Translations under genes and position numbers: made by a program
Notes under the pieces: model-generated
The model's database searches: none
Told to the model about the DNA's origin: nothing
The model's input: the letters and a program-made list of their open reading frames with translations, nothing else
Shown: piece after piece, positions 61,946 to 64,000 of the stretch
How positions within the stretch are numbered: position 1 is the stretch's first letter
Layout of the letters: each line of letters begins with the position of its first letter
Source of the DNA: Micrococcaceae bacterium RIT 802
GTDB taxonomy: Bacteria > Actinomycetota > Actinomycetes > Actinomycetales > Micrococcaceae
Direction of reading: 5' to 3'
NCBI GenBank assembly: GCA_016892645.1
Contig: JAFEMX010000010.1
Span: 92,982-156,981, forward strand
DNA: 64,000 nucleotides

Positions 61946-63999
61946 GGCGTGGTGCCCGCCCCGTCGACGTCGTCGGGCGCGGTGAGCCAGGCAACGGGGC
62001 GCAGGGTCTCATCCCCGGTGGCCTCGGCATGGTGGACGAGCCGCTCGGCGACGTGGGCGCGGCCGACCGCCTCGGCGTGGAACATCGGCCCGCCCCGGTA
62101 GGCCGGCCAGTTGTAGCCCTTGACCCAGATGACGTCGATGTCCCCGGGCCGTTCGGCGATGCCCTCGGCGAGGATCCGGCCGCCCTCGTTGACCATCGGG
62201 TAGAGCAGCCGTTCGAGGATCTCCTCGGAACCGATGTCGCGGCGATCGATCCCCTGCTCGGCGCTGACCCGTTCGATGATCCGGGTCGTCTCCGGGTCAT
62301 CGGAGCGCTCGCGCCCGTCGTAGGCGAAGAACCCGGAACCGGTCTTCTGCCCGAAACGGCCCGCCTCGCAGAGCGCGTCGGACACCGGTGCCGTGGTCCC
62401 CTGGGTCGTGCGGTTGCGCCAGCCGATGTCCAGTCCGGCCATGTCCGCCATCGCGAACGGGCCCATGCGGAACCCGAAGCCGGTCAACACGTCGTCGACC
62501 TGTCCGGGCAGTGCCCCCTCCAGCAGCAGGGCCTCGGCCTGCCGACCGCGGACCTCGAGCATCCGGTTGCCGACGAATCCGTGGCAGACGCCGACGACGA
62601 CGGGGCATTTGCCCAGCCGACGGGCCAGGGCGACGGCGGTGGCCAGGGTCTGCGGTGTCGTCCGGGCTCCCCGGACCACCTCGACCAGTTCCATCACGTT
62701 GGCGGGGCTGAAGAAGTGCATGCCCAGCACCCGTTTCGGATCGGCCACGGTGGCGGCGATCGCATCGACGTCGAGGTAGGAGGTGTTCGTGGCCAGCACG
62801 GCGTCGGGGCGGGTGTTCGCGTGGAGCCGGGCGAAGATGTCCTTCTTGACGTCCAGGTCCTCGAAGGCCGCCTCGATGACCAGGTCGGCAGCGGCCAGGT
62901 CCGCGTAGTCGAGCGTTCCCGTGATGCGGGCGAACTGTTCGTCCGCCTGCCCACTGGTCCGGCTGCCGTGGGAAACGGAGACGTCGAGGTTCCTGCGGAC
63001 CTGGGCCAGCCCGCGGTCCAGCGCCTCCTGCCGGGTTTCGACGACGATCACCGGCACCCCGGCGGTGGCCAGGGCCAGGGCGATGCCGCCACCCATGGTG
63101 CCGGCACCGATCACCGCGGCCTGCCCGATATCGCGGGCGGAGGTGGCGTCGAGTCCGGCCGGTTTGCGCGTGGCCCGTTCGGCGGCGAAGAGGTGGCGTT
63201 GGGCTGCGGCTTCGGGGCTGGCCACGCGCTCGAGGAAGAGGCGGCGCTCCGATGTTGCCCCGGCGTCGAACCCCTCCTCGATGCCGGCGGTGATGGCCTC
63301 GACGGCGGCGCGTGCCGCATACGGGTCCTTGGCCTTGCGCAGCGGTCCGCTCGCCAGTTCGGCGATGGTGCCGGAGCGGGCGGCCGCGTCGGCGATCTTG
63401 TCGGTGCGGTCCCGGGTGCGGGTCGGGGCCCCTTCCGTGGGTCCTGGTGTCGCCGGGAGCCGGGAGGCCGCCCAGGCAACGGCCGCGCCGGCGAAGTCAC
63501 CGCCGTCGAGCACCGCGTCGACGAGTCCGTACTCGACGGCCGTGGTGGTGCCGATGCGCCGGCCGGACAGGATCATGTCCACCGCGCGTTCGGCGCCGAC
63601 CAGGCGCGGGAGCCTCCCGGTCCCGCCGGCACCCGGGATGATCCCGAGGGTGATCTCCGGCAGGCCGAGCGTGGCGTCGGGGTGGGCGACGCGGCTGTGG
63701 GCGGCCATCGCCAGTTCCAGTCCCCCGCCCAACGCGACCCCGGCGATGGCGGCGGTGACCGGGATCGGGAAGTCCTCGAGGCGGTCCACGAGTTCGGGCA
63801 ACGTGATGCCGGTGGTGGTGCCGCCGAATTCGGTGATGTCGGCGCCGGCGGAGAACGCCCGCTCGGTGCCGGTGAGCACCACGGCGCGGATGCCCCGGTG
63901 GGCGCGGATCTCCTCGAGGGCGTTGGCCAGCAGTTGCCGGACCGATTGGCCCAGCGCATTGACCGGTGGAGCCTCCAGGGTGACGAGGGCGACCGGGCC
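61942..63999 (-). CDS. bifunctional enoyl-CoA hydratase/3-hydroxyacyl-CoA dehydrogenase (FadB-like), N-terminus outside window
   Basis: The frame is open to the window edge (686 codons seen). The N-terminal crotonase domain begins GPVALVTLEAPPVNALGQSV and contains ERAFSAGADITEF and PELVDRLEDFPIPVTAAIAG with LGGGLELAM, the oxyanion-hole motifs. The dehydrogenase domain starts QAAVIGAGTMGGGIALALATA and includes LGMHFFSPANVMELVE. Together they catalyse two steps of beta-oxidation. The stop overlaps the TetR start by 4 nt. The true start lies just beyond base 64000. Confidence 0.93.
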   Translation of the reverse strand, partial: GPVALVTLEAPPVNALGQSVRQLLANALEEIRAHRGIRAVVLTGTERAFSAGADITEFGGTTTGITLPELVDRLEDFPIPVTAAIAGVALGGGLELAMAAHSRVAHPDATLGLPEITLGIIPGAGGTGRLPRLVGAERAVDMILSGRRIGTTTAVEYGLVDAVLDGGDFAGAAVAWAASRLPATPGPTEGAPTRTRDRTDKIADAAARSGTIAELASGPLRKAKDPYAARAAVEAITAGIEEGFDAGATSERRLFLERVASPEAAAQRHLFAAERATRKPAGLDATSARDIGQAAVIGAGTMGGGIALALATAGVPVIVVETRQEALDRGLAQVRRNLDVSVSHGSRTSGQADEQFARITGTLDYADLAAADLVIEAAFEDLDVKKDIFARLHANTRPDAVLATNTSYLDVDAIAATVADPKRVLGMHFFSPANVMELVEVVRGARTTPQTLATAVALARRLGKCPVVVGVCHGFVGNRMLEVRGRQAEALLLEGALPGQVDDVLTGFGFRMGPFAMADMAGLDIGWRNRTTQGTTAPVSDALCEAGRFGQKTGSGFFAYDGRERSDDPETTRIIERVSAEQGIDRRDIGSEEILERLLYPMVNEGGRILAEGIAERPGDIDVIWVKGYNWPAYRGGPMFHAEAVGRAHVAERLVHHAEATGDETLRPVAWLTAPDDVDGAGTTP

Positions 64000-64000
64000 G

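Noticed and set aside
1..64000. tRNA, rRNA, CRISPR array or insertion sequence
   Set aside because: No cloverleaf with a T-loop consensus, no regular repeat-spacer pattern and no transposase motif were seen by eye on either strand.

Overview
The window is GC-rich (roughly two-thirds G+C), densely coded DNA with many ATGA/GTGA overlaps, GTG starts and apparently leaderless genes. It also has a CRP/GlxR-like site, a DtxR/IdeR-like box and a class F sortase. All of this fits an actinomycete. The free-living aromatic- and amino-acid-using gene set suggests Micrococcales (an Arthrobacter/Citricoccus-like soil bacterium), but the genus is a guess. I saw no rRNA, tRNA, CRISPR array or insertion sequence.

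Layout. 1-3.2 kb: an EcoRII-type restriction-modification pair (methyltransferase cut by the window edge) in somewhat AT-richer DNA, then a frameshifted TetR gene. 3.3-13.5 kb: small hypothetical and membrane proteins, an MFS permease, a VOC protein, a membrane-anchored glycerophosphodiester phosphodiesterase, a truncated LysR remnant, an orphan histidine kinase and an APC amino-acid permease. 13.5-19.5 kb: a lipid-kinase-like gene and a catabolic locus made of a GntR/FCD regulator, a split transketolase, an MHS-type transporter and a divergent SDR dehydrogenase. Three TTGAC/GTCAA operator-like palindromes lie in the divergent promoter. 19.5-22.6 kb: a four-gene overlapping operon PAP2-DedA-response regulator-histidine kinase, plausibly undecaprenyl-phosphate recycling under its own two-component system. 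22.6-31.6 kb: housekeeping and accessory singletons (an ATL-like protein, a broken VapBC, a soluble sugar dehydrogenase, XRE-cupin, a His-rich-tail methyltransferase, cytidine deaminase, a phosphatase, a GPx-like peroxidase, DUF2316, a second toxin-antitoxin pair). 31.7-36.4 kb: an asparagine/aspartate utilisation operon (GntR, asparaginase, aspartase, permease). 36.5-43.7 kb: an exporter/LysR divergent pair and the catechol ortho-cleavage genes catR-catB-catC-catA with two copies of one LysR-type promoter element. 43.8-46.6 kb: a CopD-like membrane protein, an exported CHRD protein and a class F sortase. 46.7-54.1 kb: an M20 amidohydrolase, two paralogous membrane proteins, a MarR/YhgE-like divergent pair and a large GH13 enzyme. 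54.1-58.2 kb: a siderophore ABC importer behind an IdeR-like box. 58.3-64 kb: a secreted M14 carboxypeptidase and a fad operon (bifunctional beta-oxidation protein, TetR, acyl-CoA ligase) that runs off the window.

Three genes (TetR near 3023, VapC near 23690, a membrane protein near 29660) are each broken by what looks like loss of one G from a run of G. That pattern points to consensus sequencing errors as much as to real pseudogenes. The most interesting loci are the split-transketolase regulon, the CopD/CHRD/sortase cluster, the PAP2-DedA-two-component operon and a family of three paralogous membrane proteins sharing a C-terminal RARRYA-like signature.
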